Shown piece after piece: positions 1 through 8,556 of a stretch of 64,000 nucleotides of DNA (the stretch's first letter is position 1; every line of letters begins with the position of its first letter). Location of the stretch: the NCBI GenBank assembly GCA_019694435.1, contig JAIBBZ010000031.1, positions 1 through 64,000 on the forward strand, given 5' to 3'. Below the pieces are notes generated by a model. The model saw nothing but the letters and a program-made list of their open reading frames with translations, was not told the DNA's origin and ran no database searches. Source of the stretch: Pirellulales bacterium. Lineage in GTDB: Bacteria > Planctomycetota > Planctomycetia > Pirellulales > JAEUIK01. A program made the translations under genes and the position numbers.

Positions 1-10
1 GTCCAGAAAG

Positions 11-83
11 CTCCCCGACAAGGACTCGAACCTTGGACCTAGCGGTTAACAGCCGCTTGCTCTACCAACTGAGCTATCGGGGA
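11..83 (-). tRNA. tRNA-Asn (GTT anticodon)
   Basis: The reverse strand folds as a 73-nt cloverleaf. The 7-bp acceptor stem pairs TCCCCGA with TCGGGGA and is followed by discriminator G. The D-arm contains AGCTCAGTTGGTAGAGC, the anticodon loop is CTGTTAA and the T-loop is GTTCGAGTC. The anticodon GTT reads asparagine codons. CCA is not encoded. Confidence 0.96.
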
Positions 84-208
84 ATCCGGCAGGCCGCCAG
101 GGTGATCCCCCGGCGGGCACTTCCAAGCCTCGTATGGTATCGCAGCCTGTGCGGGCCAGCAAGGCGACCGCACGGCGGCGCGGGGCCGAGGGCGAGGTCC
201 GCGGCGCG

Positions 209-655
209 TCACTCGGACGCCGATTCGCGGCGTTTTTCCATCACCACGCAGTTGCCACGCCCGTCGTACTCGACGCGGGTCATGAAGTTGCGCATCAGCA
301 TGATTCCCCGGCCCGAGGGCACGTCGATCCGCTCGTCAGAGGTTGGGTCGGGCACCTGATCGGGGTCGAATCCCGGGCCTTCGTCGCAGATGCGAATCCA
401 GCAGTGGTCGACGGCGACGCGGCACTCGACCTGGACCTGCTTGCTCGGATCGCCGCCGTTGCCGTGGCGGATGGCGTTGACCAGGGCCTCTTCCATGGCG
501 AGGTGGACGCTGAAGATATCGCGCTCGACCCACTCGTGGCGCGATAGCGCCGCCAGGAGGGCGTCGAGCACCTGCTTGCCGGCCTGCGGATCACTGGGAA
601 TGACCCGCTGGTCGTGATAAAGCCAACCTTGGTTGGGCATCGACGGGTTCGCCAC
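209..655 (-). CDS. RsbW/SpoIIAB-like ATP-binding serine kinase (anti-sigma regulator)
   Basis: This 148-aa cytoplasmic protein is essentially one GHKL ATPase domain. It shows the N-box in EEALVNAIRHGN, the G1 box DEGPGFD and a G2-like GRGIMLM. Its size matches RsbW/SpoIIAB kinases, which bind a sigma factor or other target and phosphorylate a STAS antagonist. The start is GTG, preceded by GAGG about 9 nt upstream; an ATG five codons in (640) is the alternative. It lies 79 bp downstream of a STAS-domain gene on the same strand, so the two probably form a partner-switching pair. No sigma factor or PP2C phosphatase gene is adjacent, so the regulated target is unknown. Confidence 0.85.
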   Translation of the reverse strand: MANPSMPNQGWLYHDQRVIPSDPQAGKQVLDALLAALSRHEWVERDIFSVHLAMEEALVNAIRHGNGGDPSKQVQVECRVAVDHCWIRICDEGPGFDPDQVPDPTSDERIDVPSGRGIMLMRNFMTRVEYDGRGNCVVMEKRRESASE

Positions 656-734
656 GCTGGGCAGCCTCGAAAAGTCGCCGGAGATCGCACGGGCGGAGAC
701 GTGAGCAGCCGCGCCGCCCGCAGGAAGTGTGCCG

Positions 735-1088
735 TCAGAACGCCTCCAGGGCTTCGGCCTCGTCCTCGCGGATGTCGAACATCTTGTTCAACTTGGTGAT
801 CGCGAAGACCTCGTAGATTTCCGGGCGGATATTGCAAAGCTTCAAGGTCCCGCCGTGGGCCTTGACCTTCTTGTCGAGGGTGATGAGCTTGCCGAGCGCG
901 GCGCTCGACAGGAAATCGACCGTGTTGAAATTCAACAGGATCTTCTTGCGGTTCTCGGTCTCGACGAGCTGAAACAATTCGAGACCCAGGTCTTGAATGT
1001 TTTGTTCGTCGAGAATCTTGCGATCGACGAAGTGCACGACGGCCACGTCGCCCACTTCGGATACATCCAAGCGCCGATGCACACTCAT
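735..1088 (-). CDS. STAS-domain anti-sigma factor antagonist
   Basis: A 117-aa single-domain protein of the SpoIIAA/RsbV type. The conserved DFLSSAALGKLI segment places the phosphorylatable serine at residue 61 or 62, in the usual position before the second helix. The ATG is preceded by GGAGAG at good spacing. It is the upstream partner of the RsbW-like kinase on the same strand. Known members bind the kinase when dephosphorylated and so release its target. The acidic C-terminal tail (DEAEALEAF) is not part of the core fold. Confidence 0.88.
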   Translation of the reverse strand: MSVHRRLDVSEVGDVAVVHFVDRKILDEQNIQDLGLELFQLVETENRKKILLNFNTVDFLSSAALGKLITLDKKVKAHGGTLKLCNIRPEIYEVFAITKLNKMFDIREDEAEALEAF

Positions 1089-1252
1089 GTACCGCTCTCC
1101 TGCACGCTATGCCGAGGGTGTGGCCGCAGGGGCCGCTTCGCCGGGATGCAACCCGTTGCCCCGACCAGTCGTCGCCGCAAGCCCTTGGGGAGAGTGTTAT
1201 TCCGCCAAGCCGGGGGTGTCAAGCGCCGGGCACACTCTTGCCTTGGGGCGAA

Positions 1253-1720
1253 CTACCGCGCGGCCCGCGCCGAACCCGCGGGGCCGGATTTGAGCACGGC
1301 ACGCGAAAGCAGCAGGTAGTTGTCGCCACGAAACTCCGTCACGGTCCCCGAGACGCTCCAGGGAAGGCTCGATTTGCCCGCTTCCTGCAGGGTCTTGGTG
1401 ACCCGTTCGGCGTTGAGGTTTTCCAGGATGACCAGCGGCCGGATTTCATCCTGTGGCTGAAAGACCAGCCGCTCGCCAACGTGGCGAAAATTGCCCCGGA
1501 TGTCGTCGACCTGAGAGCCTTCGCGGGTGAGAGGCGCTTCGGATCGTTCGAGGGCCCTTTGGCTATCGCGCTGGCGGGCGTCGAGGCGATCGGTACCCAT
1601 CCGGTCGCCGCGCCCCGCAGGGTATTCGGCGCTGGCTTGGGCCAACCAGGAAAGCATCACGACGGCCAGCCCGGCCGTGAGACGACGGCGGCCGGACCCG
1701 CGGTAGGTCGAGTCGAACAT
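1253..1720 (-). CDS. Hypothetical secreted protein
   Basis: A 155-aa protein with a basic N-terminus and a hydrophobic stretch (residues about 14-31, ending AQASA) that looks like a cleavable signal peptide. The middle is charged and rich in Arg/Asp. The C-terminal half (FQPQDEIRPLVILENL, then TEFRGDNYLLLSRA) looks like a small beta domain. I do not recognise the family and assign no function. It is transcribed away from the next gene across a 340-bp gap, and 164 bp separate its stop from the STAS gene. Confidence 0.6.
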   Translation of the reverse strand: MFDSTYRGSGRRRLTAGLAVVMLSWLAQASAEYPAGRGDRMGTDRLDARQRDSQRALERSEAPLTREGSQVDDIRGNFRHVGERLVFQPQDEIRPLVILENLNAERVTKTLQEAGKSSLPWSVSGTVTEFRGDNYLLLSRAVLKSGPAGSARAAR

Positions 1721-2060
1721 GGATTGCGCCTGGGCGAGGGCGAGCGCGCGCGGCGATTGCGGCGGCGGGGTTGGTCAGTGGCTAATTCGGCCAGTCCGCG
1801 CGCCAAACTCACGCTCTTACGGCCGGCGCCGTACGTCCGGCACAACCGCCACCAGACAAGACCCAGGCGGCACGTCGTCTTTGGGCAACATGCCGTCGAG
1901 TTCTCGCCTCGTGAGGATCCGGCGAGCGCGCCGCTTGCGGCGACTGTTCTTCGTGCGGAAGATGAAATTCGGCCACCGTTTACGCGCAGATCACTACGCG
2001 CGGCGCCGAGCGCGGAACGGACTTTGCCCGTTGGACGCATTCCGTTCATCAGGGTGTCCC
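1721..2060. other. Divergent intergenic region, 340 bp
   Basis: This gap separates two divergent genes for secreted proteins, so both promoters should lie here. It is GC-rich and I see no convincing -35/-10 pair, repeat or RNA fold. Open frames crossing it have no protein-like character. Confidence 0.4.
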
Positions 2061-2933
2061 ATGTCTCGAACCTGTGTATCGATCGCCAGTTGCCTGGCGC
2101 TGCTCGCGGTCGTGCCGCTGCTCGGAGGAGCGAGCCGTTCGGTCGCGGCGGAAGTGCAGGTCGTGCTGCGCGACGGCCGCACGGCTCAGGGCGAGGTCGA
2201 TAGCCGCACGGACACAGAACGGCTTTGGCTGCGCACCGAAGGCGCACGCCATCAGTGGACGCAATCGATCCCCTGGCTGTCGGTCGTCGAAGTACGCCAA
2301 GCGGGACAGGTGCTGGCCCGAGAACAAATCGTTGCCCAGGCGACGGCCCCCACCCGGCGGCTGTTGTGGCGGAGCACGGAACCTGCGTCAAATTCCGAAC
2401 CGTCGACGCAGGTTGAACCCGCGGCTGCATGGTTCGACGTGCAGCTACCGGTACGCAGTGTTTACGTCGACGCGTTTGCCGCCAATTGGGACGCCGACGT
2501 GGCGGTCGACGGCCTTGTCGTGCAATTTACGGCGGCCGATCGCTGGGGTCGCCCGACGGCCGCGAGCGGGACGCTCGAAATCGATTTGTATGGCTTTCGC
2601 GATCTGACCCGGCGCTACGCCGCGAGCCTGGACCGCTTTGCCCATTGGTCGGTTGGCGTCGCCGCCGAACAGTTTGGTCCCGAGGGACTGTTCGTCGAAC
2701 TTCCCTATCAAGGCGTACAGCCCGAGTTCGACGTGGCCGTGGCGCCGCGCGGCCTGATTCGCGTGCGGTTCAGCTCGCCGGGGTCGGGGGTGTTCGAGGC
2801 CACGGCCACCGACGTACGGTTGCGCCCGTATAGCGCCTTCCGCGATCGTCTCCAGCAGTGGACCGGTTCGCGGTTCTTGCCGAGCGAGTCTGCCGGCGGA
2901 ACGACGCGCAAGCGGTCGTCACATGCCCGTTGA
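2061..2933 (+). CDS. Hypothetical secreted beta-rich protein
   Basis: A 290-aa protein. Residues 1-28 form a signal peptide (SIASCLALLAVVPLLGG, then SVAA before the predicted cleavage). The first mature segment, VQVVLRDGRTAQGEVDSRT, resembles the small barrel start seen in many planctomycete secreted proteins that read a 'rule/ratio' strand pair, but no named domain is certain. The rest alternates hydrophobic and polar residues, as in a beta-sandwich. The ATG was chosen because the signal peptide starts there, although the frame is open further upstream. The C-terminus is basic (TTRKRSSHAR). Function is unknown. Confidence 0.65.
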   Translation: MSRTCVSIASCLALLAVVPLLGGASRSVAAEVQVVLRDGRTAQGEVDSRTDTERLWLRTEGARHQWTQSIPWLSVVEVRQAGQVLAREQIVAQATAPTRRLLWRSTEPASNSEPSTQVEPAAAWFDVQLPVRSVYVDAFAANWDADVAVDGLVVQFTAADRWGRPTAASGTLEIDLYGFRDLTRRYAASLDRFAHWSVGVAAEQFGPEGLFVELPYQGVQPEFDVAVAPRGLIRVRFSSPGSGVFEATATDVRLRPYSAFRDRLQQWTGSRFLPSESAGGTTRKRSSHAR

Positions 2934-2954
2934 ACGGGGGCCTAAGACCACTCC

Positions 2955-2977
2955 CCCGCCGGCTATCCGGCGGGTTT
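2955..2977 (+). terminator. Hairpin terminator after the secreted-protein gene
   Basis: CCCGCCGG-CTAT-CCGGCGGG followed by TTT forms a perfect 8-bp stem 21 bp after the plus-strand stop. It also contains the stop codon of the converging minus-strand gene, so the two 3' ends interlock. The T-run is short. Confidence 0.6.
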
Positions 2978-3259
2978 CGGCATTGCCAGGCTGTGCAAGA
3001 TCAGCACCGCCCCGATCGATCCGATGCACCAGCCGAGCCACTCGGGCGGCGTAATCGACTTGCGCGGCGCGACCGGACCCAGGCTGGGCAAGAACGAGAC
3101 GGTCCGCTCGGAGATACTCGAGCTGCTGGACCCTTTGGCCTTGGCCAAGACCCTGCTCGCCTGCTCGTTGAGTACGTAGGTATCGACCATGCGGAACTGG
3201 ATGCCCAGCAGCAGCAGGACGATGCCGACGAGGAAATACTGATTCCGATTGATCTCCAC
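2963..3259 (-). CDS. Small two-helix membrane protein
   Basis: A 98-aa protein with a membrane segment at about residues 6-20 (QYFLVGIVLLLLGIQFR) and a second near the C-terminus (WLGWCIGSIGAVLILHSLA). A serine-rich loop lies between them. A GTG start was preferred to an in-frame upstream start at 3391. GGAG lies 8 nt before the GTG, and the protein begins cleanly with VEINRNQYF, whereas the upstream extension is low-complexity and basic. Family not recognised by name. Both ends should lie on the same side of the inner membrane. Confidence 0.65.
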   Translation of the reverse strand: MEINRNQYFLVGIVLLLLGIQFRMVDTYVLNEQASRVLAKAKGSSSSSISERTVSFLPSLGPVAPRKSITPPEWLGWCIGSIGAVLILHSLAMPKPAG

Positions 3260-3543
3260 CGCAATTGCTCCAGCAACCGCAGGGCCCGTGTGTAATGCAA
3301 CCTCGCTCGACACAGGCTGTGGTCGACTGGGTGGCCGCCGCCGTGCGGACCCGTGATGTCGCTTGGTAGTATCGAGCGGCGCGCTTCGCACTCTTCAGCG
3401 AACACGCGCGGGACGAGCTTGCAATTCGCCCGAGCGGGCCCCGTACGACGGTCGTGCAGATCGTGGCCGGAAAGTCGAATCTGCGGAGAAGTGCAACCGC
3501 GCGGCGCGGGACCTTGTAGCTCGATTAACCGTCGCTACGCCCC

Positions 3544-4347
3544 TCAGTCGTCGATGAGCCCGGCGCCGATCTCGGCCAAGGGCTCGAAACGCGCCAGCGG
3601 CTGTCGCCCCGCCCAGGCGATTCCGCGCAGCAAGACCAGCCGGTAAAGCGGATCGCCGAAGGTCCGCAGGAAATGCCCCGGCGTCGTACAGAAGACCCGG
3701 CCAGGGCCGGCCTCGTGGGTCCAGATTTGCGGTCGGGCTTGGCCGAGTTCATCGGCCGTCGCCAGGACGTTCACCCGGCCCGGATCGCCGTCGAAGTCCC
3801 AGTAAGTTTCGTCGACCAACTCAAGTCGGGGCAGGCCGTGGAAAAAGGAGCCCTGTGCGGCCGCGGTCGCCTTGAGTTCGGCTGGGCCATGGCGGAATTG
3901 CAGACGCGGACGCTGTCCGGCGAGGCCAAATCGTTCGGCCAGCCGCTGCGGTGCACGGTCTTCGACGAGACCTGCGTGAATCGCCACGACACCTCCGCCT
4001 CGCCCGAGGTGAGCGTCGAGTTCGGCGTAGTCCTGGTCGCTCCAATGATGATGCCAGAAGTACCAGATCATCACCTGCGACTGCCGCCAGTCGTCCGACG
4101 ACGGCCAGTCGAAAGGAGTGCGAATCGCGACCCGGGGAGCTTGGCCGAGTAGTTCACGCCACTGTGCCTGCCAGGTCGGATACTCGTGTTCGCCCGGACC
4201 GTGGTCCTTCTTGCTGGCGACCAGGCACAGGGTCAGCGGTTCGGCGGTCGCGTTGGGATCGACGGGCAATCGTGCGGCGGCCAACTCGCTCCGGCGCCGA
4301 GGGCCAGGTGCGGAATGTACTTCGCGGGCAGCCACCTGTTCAGACAT
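3544..4347 (-). CDS. ThuA-like domain protein
   Basis: A 267-aa protein. The segment TLCLVASKKDHGPGEHEYP, followed by VMIWYFWHHHWSDQDYAEL and GGGVVAIHAGL, matches the ThuA (trehalose-utilisation, class-I glutaminase-amidotransferase-like) fold widespread in planctomycetes. The C-terminal part has GRVFCTTPGHFLRTFGDPLYRLVLLRGIAW (residues about 215-245), the usual end of ThuA-like proteins. No signal peptide is visible. It lies 127 bp downstream of the GT9 gene on the same strand. The biochemical activity of this branch is not established; a role in sugar metabolism is inferred from the family only. Confidence 0.8.
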   Translation of the reverse strand: MSEQVAAREVHSAPGPRRRSELAAARLPVDPNATAEPLTLCLVASKKDHGPGEHEYPTWQAQWRELLGQAPRVAIRTPFDWPSSDDWRQSQVMIWYFWHHHWSDQDYAELDAHLGRGGGVVAIHAGLVEDRAPQRLAERFGLAGQRPRLQFRHGPAELKATAAAQGSFFHGLPRLELVDETYWDFDGDPGRVNVLATADELGQARPQIWTHEAGPGRVFCTTPGHFLRTFGDPLYRLVLLRGIAWAGRQPLARFEPLAEIGAGLIDD

Positions 4348-4474
4348 CGAGCCAGGGTCTCTGCAACAATCCTAGGGCCGAAAGTACCCCCCAGTATGTC
4401 GCCCTTCGCGGCCGACGCCAAACCTTGCTCGGCGAACGGCCGGTGGCATGCCTGTGGGAGCGTCCAGCGGCGCT

Positions 4475-5776
4475 TCAAGGGCTCTCGATTGCCGGGCGAC
4501 TCAAGGCCGGGCAAACCTGCAAGGTCAGACGCAACACCTCGTCGACCGTCACCTCGCGCATGCAGACGTTGTCGCGGCAGGGCGAACTGCGGTGATTGAA
4601 CGCGTGCAGGCAGGGGCTGCACGCCAGCCCGGACCACAGCGAGTGGTTGTGCGGTGTCAACGGCGAGTACAGCTGCGGAGTTTCGGGCCCGAAGATCGAA
4701 ACGATCGGGATGTCGGTCAAGGCAGCCATGTGACCGGGCCCACAATCGCTGGTGACGAGCACGTCGGCCAGCGTGAACAACGTGACCAGGCTACGGAGCG
4801 TCGTGTCGCCGGCGAGCGAGAAGCATTGCGTCGGCGAAATCTCGCGGGCCAGCGCTTCGGAAGCCGTCCGCTCGGTTTTCAAGCCGGTCAGCAGGATCGT
4901 GGCCTGCGGCGACAGGTCCAGCACGCGACGTCCGAGTTCGAGAAATCGCTCGCGGGGCCAGCGCCGCAGCGGCAAGAGGTCGATCAGGTTGCAATTCAAG
5001 ATCACCAGCGGCCCGGCGGCCCCAGCTCCGCAGCGGCTCGCCAGCAACTGCCGCATGTCGGCCACTTCGGCCGCTGAAGGCTGGAACAGCGGCAAGCGAT
5101 ATTTGTCCAGACGGATGGCACGCTTCAGCAGCGGGACCTGCCCGGCCGGCGCGTCCAGGGCCTCGACTAGCGTCAGAAACTGTGCGCTGGCGTGGTTGTA
5201 GTAGTTGCACGCCACGCGATGGGTCAACAGATCGCCGCGGTACAGCCCCTCGGTCGTATAGCGGTCGAGTCCCACGCGCACCTTCGCGCCCGAGAGTCCC
5301 GCGAGAATTGCGGAGATGCGCGAAAACCCCTCGAGATCGATGACGCAATCGATGTCCTCTCGACGGCACCGTTTGAGAAAGGCCAGCACATCGACGGCGA
5401 ACGTCCAGAGATTTCGGTCCCGAATAGTGATCAGGTTCTCCCCGCGAAAGAACCCGAGCAGGTCGTGGATCTCGCGATTGCCCGCGAGCATCAAGCAGAA
5501 CAGGTTTTCGCGGCCCACGCGCCGGGCAGCGGCCTCGAAGGCGGGCATCGTCAGCACGATCGCCCCCATTTCCGCCAGCTTGATGAATACGATCTTGCGC
5601 GGGGCAGCCGTCGTACGACGGCCGCGCAACAGCCGGCTCAGGCGCAGCAGCAGCGTCAGCATCCAGCACAGGGGGATGCCGATCCAGATATCGAGCGTGC
5701 GGCTGGTCTTTTCGTTCAATGCGGGGCCCTCGCGCGCCCGACCATGGTTCGTGCGACCGGCCGCGTCAAGACGCAC
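4475..5776 (-). CDS. Glycosyltransferase family 9 (heptosyltransferase-like)
   Basis: A 433-aa GT9/ADP-heptose:LPS heptosyltransferase-like protein. An N-terminal hydrophobic anchor (WIGIPLCWMLTLLLRL) precedes KIVFIKLAEMGAIVLTMP, the family's first strand. The C-terminal nucleotide-sugar half has VLVTSDCGPGHMAALTDIP and IVSIFGPETP. A cysteine-rich tail (CSPCLHAFNHRSSPCRDNVC) matches the GT9 C-terminus. The GTG start overlaps the hldE stop by 11 bp; a TTG at 5719 with GAGGG 7 nt before it is an equally good start. Together with HldE it implies heptose-containing surface glycan or LPS core synthesis. Confidence 0.88.
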   Translation of the reverse strand: MRLDAAGRTNHGRAREGPALNEKTSRTLDIWIGIPLCWMLTLLLRLSRLLRGRRTTAAPRKIVFIKLAEMGAIVLTMPAFEAAARRVGRENLFCLMLAGNREIHDLLGFFRGENLITIRDRNLWTFAVDVLAFLKRCRREDIDCVIDLEGFSRISAILAGLSGAKVRVGLDRYTTEGLYRGDLLTHRVACNYYNHASAQFLTLVEALDAPAGQVPLLKRAIRLDKYRLPLFQPSAAEVADMRQLLASRCGAGAAGPLVILNCNLIDLLPLRRWPRERFLELGRRVLDLSPQATILLTGLKTERTASEALAREISPTQCFSLAGDTTLRSLVTLFTLADVLVTSDCGPGHMAALTDIPIVSIFGPETPQLYSPLTPHNHSLWSGLACSPCLHAFNHRSSPCRDNVCMREVTVDEVLRLTLQVCPALSRPAIESP

Positions 5777-7265
5777 GGCCCGCGGTCGTGCCGGGCTTTT
5801 CCAGGATCCGCTCGATCAGCCCGCTCGTCGAGTAGTCGCCTTGCATCGGCACGCGGATCACCTGGCCGCCATGAGCCTGGACCAGCTCGTGGCCCACGAC
5901 TTCCGCCAGCTCGTATTGTGCCGCCTTGACGAGCACGTCGGGCAGGATTCGCCCGATCAGGGGCTCGACGCTGACTTCGTCGAACAACACGACGAAATCG
6001 ACGGTTTCCAGCGCCGCCAGCATCTCGGCCCGGCCACGCTCGTCGATGATCGGGCGGTGCGAGCCCTTGAGCTGGCGAACGCTGACGTCGCTGTTCAGGC
6101 CGACGACCAGGCAGTCGCCGAGCTTGCGCGCCTCGCGCAGCAGGCCCACATGGCCGGGGTGAATCAGGTCGAAACACCCGTTGGTCATCACGATGCGATG
6201 CCCGGCTTGCTTGCGGCGCGACAACTGGGGCAGCAGCTCCTCGAGACTGACGATTTTGCGCCGTCCGGGATAGTCGCCGCCGCGCAGCTCGCGCATGAGG
6301 TCTTCGCGCGAAAGCGGGACCACGCCCAGACGTTCGACCTCCAGGCCGCCGGCCAGATTCGCCAGTTCGACGACCTGGGCGTGCGGTAAGCCGAAGGACA
6401 GGCAGAAGCCGATCACCGACAGGACCATGTCGCCGGCGCCGGTGATGTCGTACACCTCGCGAGGGCGACATGGGGCCAGGCCGCGCTCGCCGGTCCGCGT
6501 GGCCCAGGCCATGCCGTCGCGGTCGAGCGTGACGATGGCCGACTCCACGCCGAAATCGAGCAACGCCGCGGCGGCCGCGAGTCCTTCCTCGGGCGTGCCG
6601 ATCGTCCGCCCAGTGGCCAGGCTGGCCTCGAGCCGATTGGGTGTGATGCAGGCGCAACCGGCATAGCGCCGATAGTCGCCACCACGAATCGGGTCGGCCA
6701 CGACCGCCAGGCCCCGCCGCCGTGCTTCGGCGACGATGCGCGGGACCATGTCGCCCGAGCAGACCCCCTTGTTGTAATCGCTCACCAGCACCAGCTCGAC
6801 CTGGTCGAGCTGTGCAACGATGCGCGCGAACAGGGCTTCGCGCAGGTCGTGGGACAATGGGTGATCGGCTTCGTAGTCGATACGGATAATCTGTTGCGGA
6901 TGGCGGCTTTGTGCCCGCCCCAGAAAGCGCTCTTTGACCGTCGTCGGGCGCCCGGGGTCGGGCAAGATGGCCGTTGCGTCGACTTGCGCCGCCGCGAGCA
7001 GCTCGCCAATGCGCGTGGCGTGCTCGTCGGTGCCCACAATCGCCGCCAGGCGTACGTCGCAATCGAGGGCCGCCAGCATCGAGACGACGCTACCTGCCCC
7101 GCCCAGTCGCTGTTCGTGGCGATCGACGCGCAGCAGCGGAATGGGTGCCTCGGGGCTGATGCGGTCGACGTTGCCCCAGACATATCGATCGAGGATGACG
7201 TCGCCGACGACGAGGATCCGGGGTCGCTGCGCGCGTTCGAGCACCGAGATCAGATCTTGCGACAT
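5766..7265 (-). CDS. hldE: Bifunctional heptose 7-phosphate kinase / heptose 1-phosphate adenylyltransferase
   Basis: HldE makes ADP-heptose by phosphorylating D-glycero-D-manno-heptose 7-phosphate at C1 and later adenylylating it. The N-terminal ribokinase-like domain has ILVVGDVILDRYVWG, the substrate segment RLGGAGSVV and the anion-hole motif DITGAGD. The C-terminal nucleotidyltransferase domain has VMTNGCFDLIHPGHVGLL (the HxGH motif) and a conserved tail ending YSTSGLIERIL. Starting at the ATG gives 499 aa, close to the usual 475. An upstream GTG at 7304 adds 13 unconserved residues. The downstream GT9 gene overlaps its 3' end, indicating coupled expression. Confidence 0.95.
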   Translation of the reverse strand: MSQDLISVLERAQRPRILVVGDVILDRYVWGNVDRISPEAPIPLLRVDRHEQRLGGAGSVVSMLAALDCDVRLAAIVGTDEHATRIGELLAAAQVDATAILPDPGRPTTVKERFLGRAQSRHPQQIIRIDYEADHPLSHDLREALFARIVAQLDQVELVLVSDYNKGVCSGDMVPRIVAEARRRGLAVVADPIRGGDYRRYAGCACITPNRLEASLATGRTIGTPEEGLAAAAALLDFGVESAIVTLDRDGMAWATRTGERGLAPCRPREVYDITGAGDMVLSVIGFCLSFGLPHAQVVELANLAGGLEVERLGVVPLSREDLMRELRGGDYPGRRKIVSLEELLPQLSRRKQAGHRIVMTNGCFDLIHPGHVGLLREARKLGDCLVVGLNSDVSVRQLKGSHRPIIDERGRAEMLAALETVDFVVLFDEVSVEPLIGRILPDVLVKAAQYELAEVVGHELVQAHGGQVIRVPMQGDYSTSGLIERILEKPGTTAGRAS

Positions 7266-7392
7266 GACGACAGCGGCGATTCGGACCGAGACGGGTGCGG
7301 ACACGTAAGCACGAAGGACCGGACTTCAGTATAGCCGCCCAACACTGGAGATAGCGCCCGAAAGCGGCCACCCGCTGCTACAAACCGCGCCG

Positions 7393-8163
7393 TTAGGCGG
7401 TCAGCGGCGGTGCAAAATCGGCCCAAGCCTGATAGGCGGACAAGACGACTCGGGCATCTAGATTGGCCGGCAGAAACAGTCCTCGGACCCGCGCACGGCG
7501 GATGACCCCTTTTTCCAGCCGCTCGCCAAACAAGCGGTGCTGTAGCACCCAGCCGCCGGTGCCAAGTGTGCAGCACGACGTCGGATCGGCGAACTCTCGC
7601 GCATCGTCCGGATGCAGCATCTCGACGTAGCGCAGCTTGGTCTGGCCCGCTTCGATTTCGAAGGCCACGGGCATCGCGGTGAGCGGGATTCCCGTCGTCC
7701 AGCGCTGCCACTGGCCGGTCGCAGTGAGCTGCTCAACAGTGTTCGACGCGATCACGCTGCGTGTGGCCAGCGCGGGCCAGCTATCCAGCAAATCGGTTTG
7801 CGTCGAGACCTGGAGATCGATGACTGCCAGCGCCGCCTCGGGCACACACGGCGCTTGTCCCCAGCGCCAGTAGATCTGCACTCGGGCCGGACGCGCCTCG
7901 GTCGGATCGAACGTCGTCACCAGATCGCCGTCGCGCGTGAAGCAGTCGCTCTGGGGGACCAAGGCATCCGCTTTCGCGTCGATTAGGACGCCGAGCAATT
8001 TCAGATCGTCGCACGAGATCCCGGCGACGCGCCACCGCTGCAAGCCAAGCCCTGGTTGTGCGAGGGTGATTTCCGCGGCGACTTGCCCTGCGCGAAGCAG
8101 TGCGACGCCAGATTCCCTTTGCCAACTAGCGGCGATCGGTGGGTTTGCGGCAGCCGACGTCAT
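7393..8163 (-). CDS. Hypothetical protein downstream of the structured leader
   Basis: A 256-aa protein without signal peptide or membrane segments. It contains tryptophans in a beta-type pattern (LQRWRVAGISCDD, VQIYWRWGQ, RWTTGIPLTAMPV) and a cysteine pair TSCCTLGTGG. I do not recognise the family. The leader is the striking part: a Rho-independent terminator ends only 17 nt before the ATG, downstream of a folded RNA with its own promoter. Expression may therefore depend on transcriptional readthrough. The open frame and codon pattern look real. Confidence 0.65.
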   Translation of the reverse strand: MTSAAANPPIAASWQRESGVALLRAGQVAAEITLAQPGLGLQRWRVAGISCDDLKLLGVLIDAKADALVPQSDCFTRDGDLVTTFDPTEARPARVQIYWRWGQAPCVPEAALAVIDLQVSTQTDLLDSWPALATRSVIASNTVEQLTATGQWQRWTTGIPLTAMPVAFEIEAGQTKLRYVEMLHPDDAREFADPTSCCTLGTGGWVLQHRLFGERLEKGVIRRARVRGLFLPANLDARVVLSAYQAWADFAPPLTA

Positions 8164-8180
8164 CGCGGATTGCCCCGTCG

Positions 8181-8344
8181 AAAAACAAAAAACCCCGCCG
8201 TCCGCGGTCAGGCGAAACGGCGGGGCCGGAACAGAGAAGAGGCCGAAAAAATGATCCGCTAGCCGGGACAGGATGATGACGGGTGCCTGAGAAGCTTTCG
8301 TTCGCGACAGGAACTTATTGCTTGCTCAGCGTCCCTTAGCTAAC
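8181..8344 (-). ncRNA. Structured RNA with intrinsic terminator (leader/attenuator or sRNA)
   Basis: On the minus strand a transcript starting near 8344 can fold into nested stems: GCTA 8337-8340 with TAGC 8258-8261; GGGAC 8331-8335 with GTCCC 8265-8269; CTGAG 8325-8329 with CTCAG 8287-8291; AAGC 8320-8323 with GCTT 8292-8295; GTTC 8311-8314 with GAAC 8300-8303. A 9-bp GC-rich hairpin (8217-8225 with 8193-8201) is followed by TTTTTTGTTTTT, a textbook intrinsic terminator. A promoter lies directly upstream. The terminator ends 17 nt before the next ATG, so this is either a cis-acting attenuator/riboswitch or an independent sRNA. It matches no riboswitch class I can name. Confidence 0.6.
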
Positions 8345-8351
8345 GAATCGC

Positions 8352-8379
8352 ATCTTACCAGCCCCACCAGCGGTGTCCA
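8352..8379 (-). promoter_or_regulatory. Sigma-70-type promoter for the structured RNA
   Basis: The minus strand reads TGGACA (-35), a 16-nt spacer, then TAAGAT (-10). The predicted start near 8344 falls four bases before the first pairing strand of the RNA fold. A perfect TTGACA also lies upstream at 8385-8390, but its spacing to TAAGAT is too long. Confidence 0.5.
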
Positions 8380-8499
8380 GAAGATTTGTCAAAAAACTGA
8401 ACCGGCGGGGTCTACGTCGAGAATCGGTGTCTCGCGGGCTCGTTTCTGAACCCCGGTTCTGCTGCCGGCAAGAGCCGTTTCGGTGCGGCGGGCGCGGCC

Positions 8500-8505
8500 T
8501 ATAAT
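8500..8505 (+). promoter_or_regulatory. -10 element upstream of the inositol-phosphatase gene
   Basis: A perfect TATAAT lies 51 bp before the start codon at 8557. No good -35 is evident at 16-18 bp, so only the -10 is claimed. Confidence 0.45.
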
Positions 8506-8556
8506 CGGCGGTCTTTGAGTTGCCCGCGTGTGCCTTTGGGAAGGAAGGAGCGAGCC

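Noticed and set aside
8181-8344. Assigning the structured RNA to TPP, SAM, cobalamin, glycine, c-di-GMP, 6S, SRP or tmRNA
   Set aside because: None of the conserved core sequences of these classes is visible, so no class was named.
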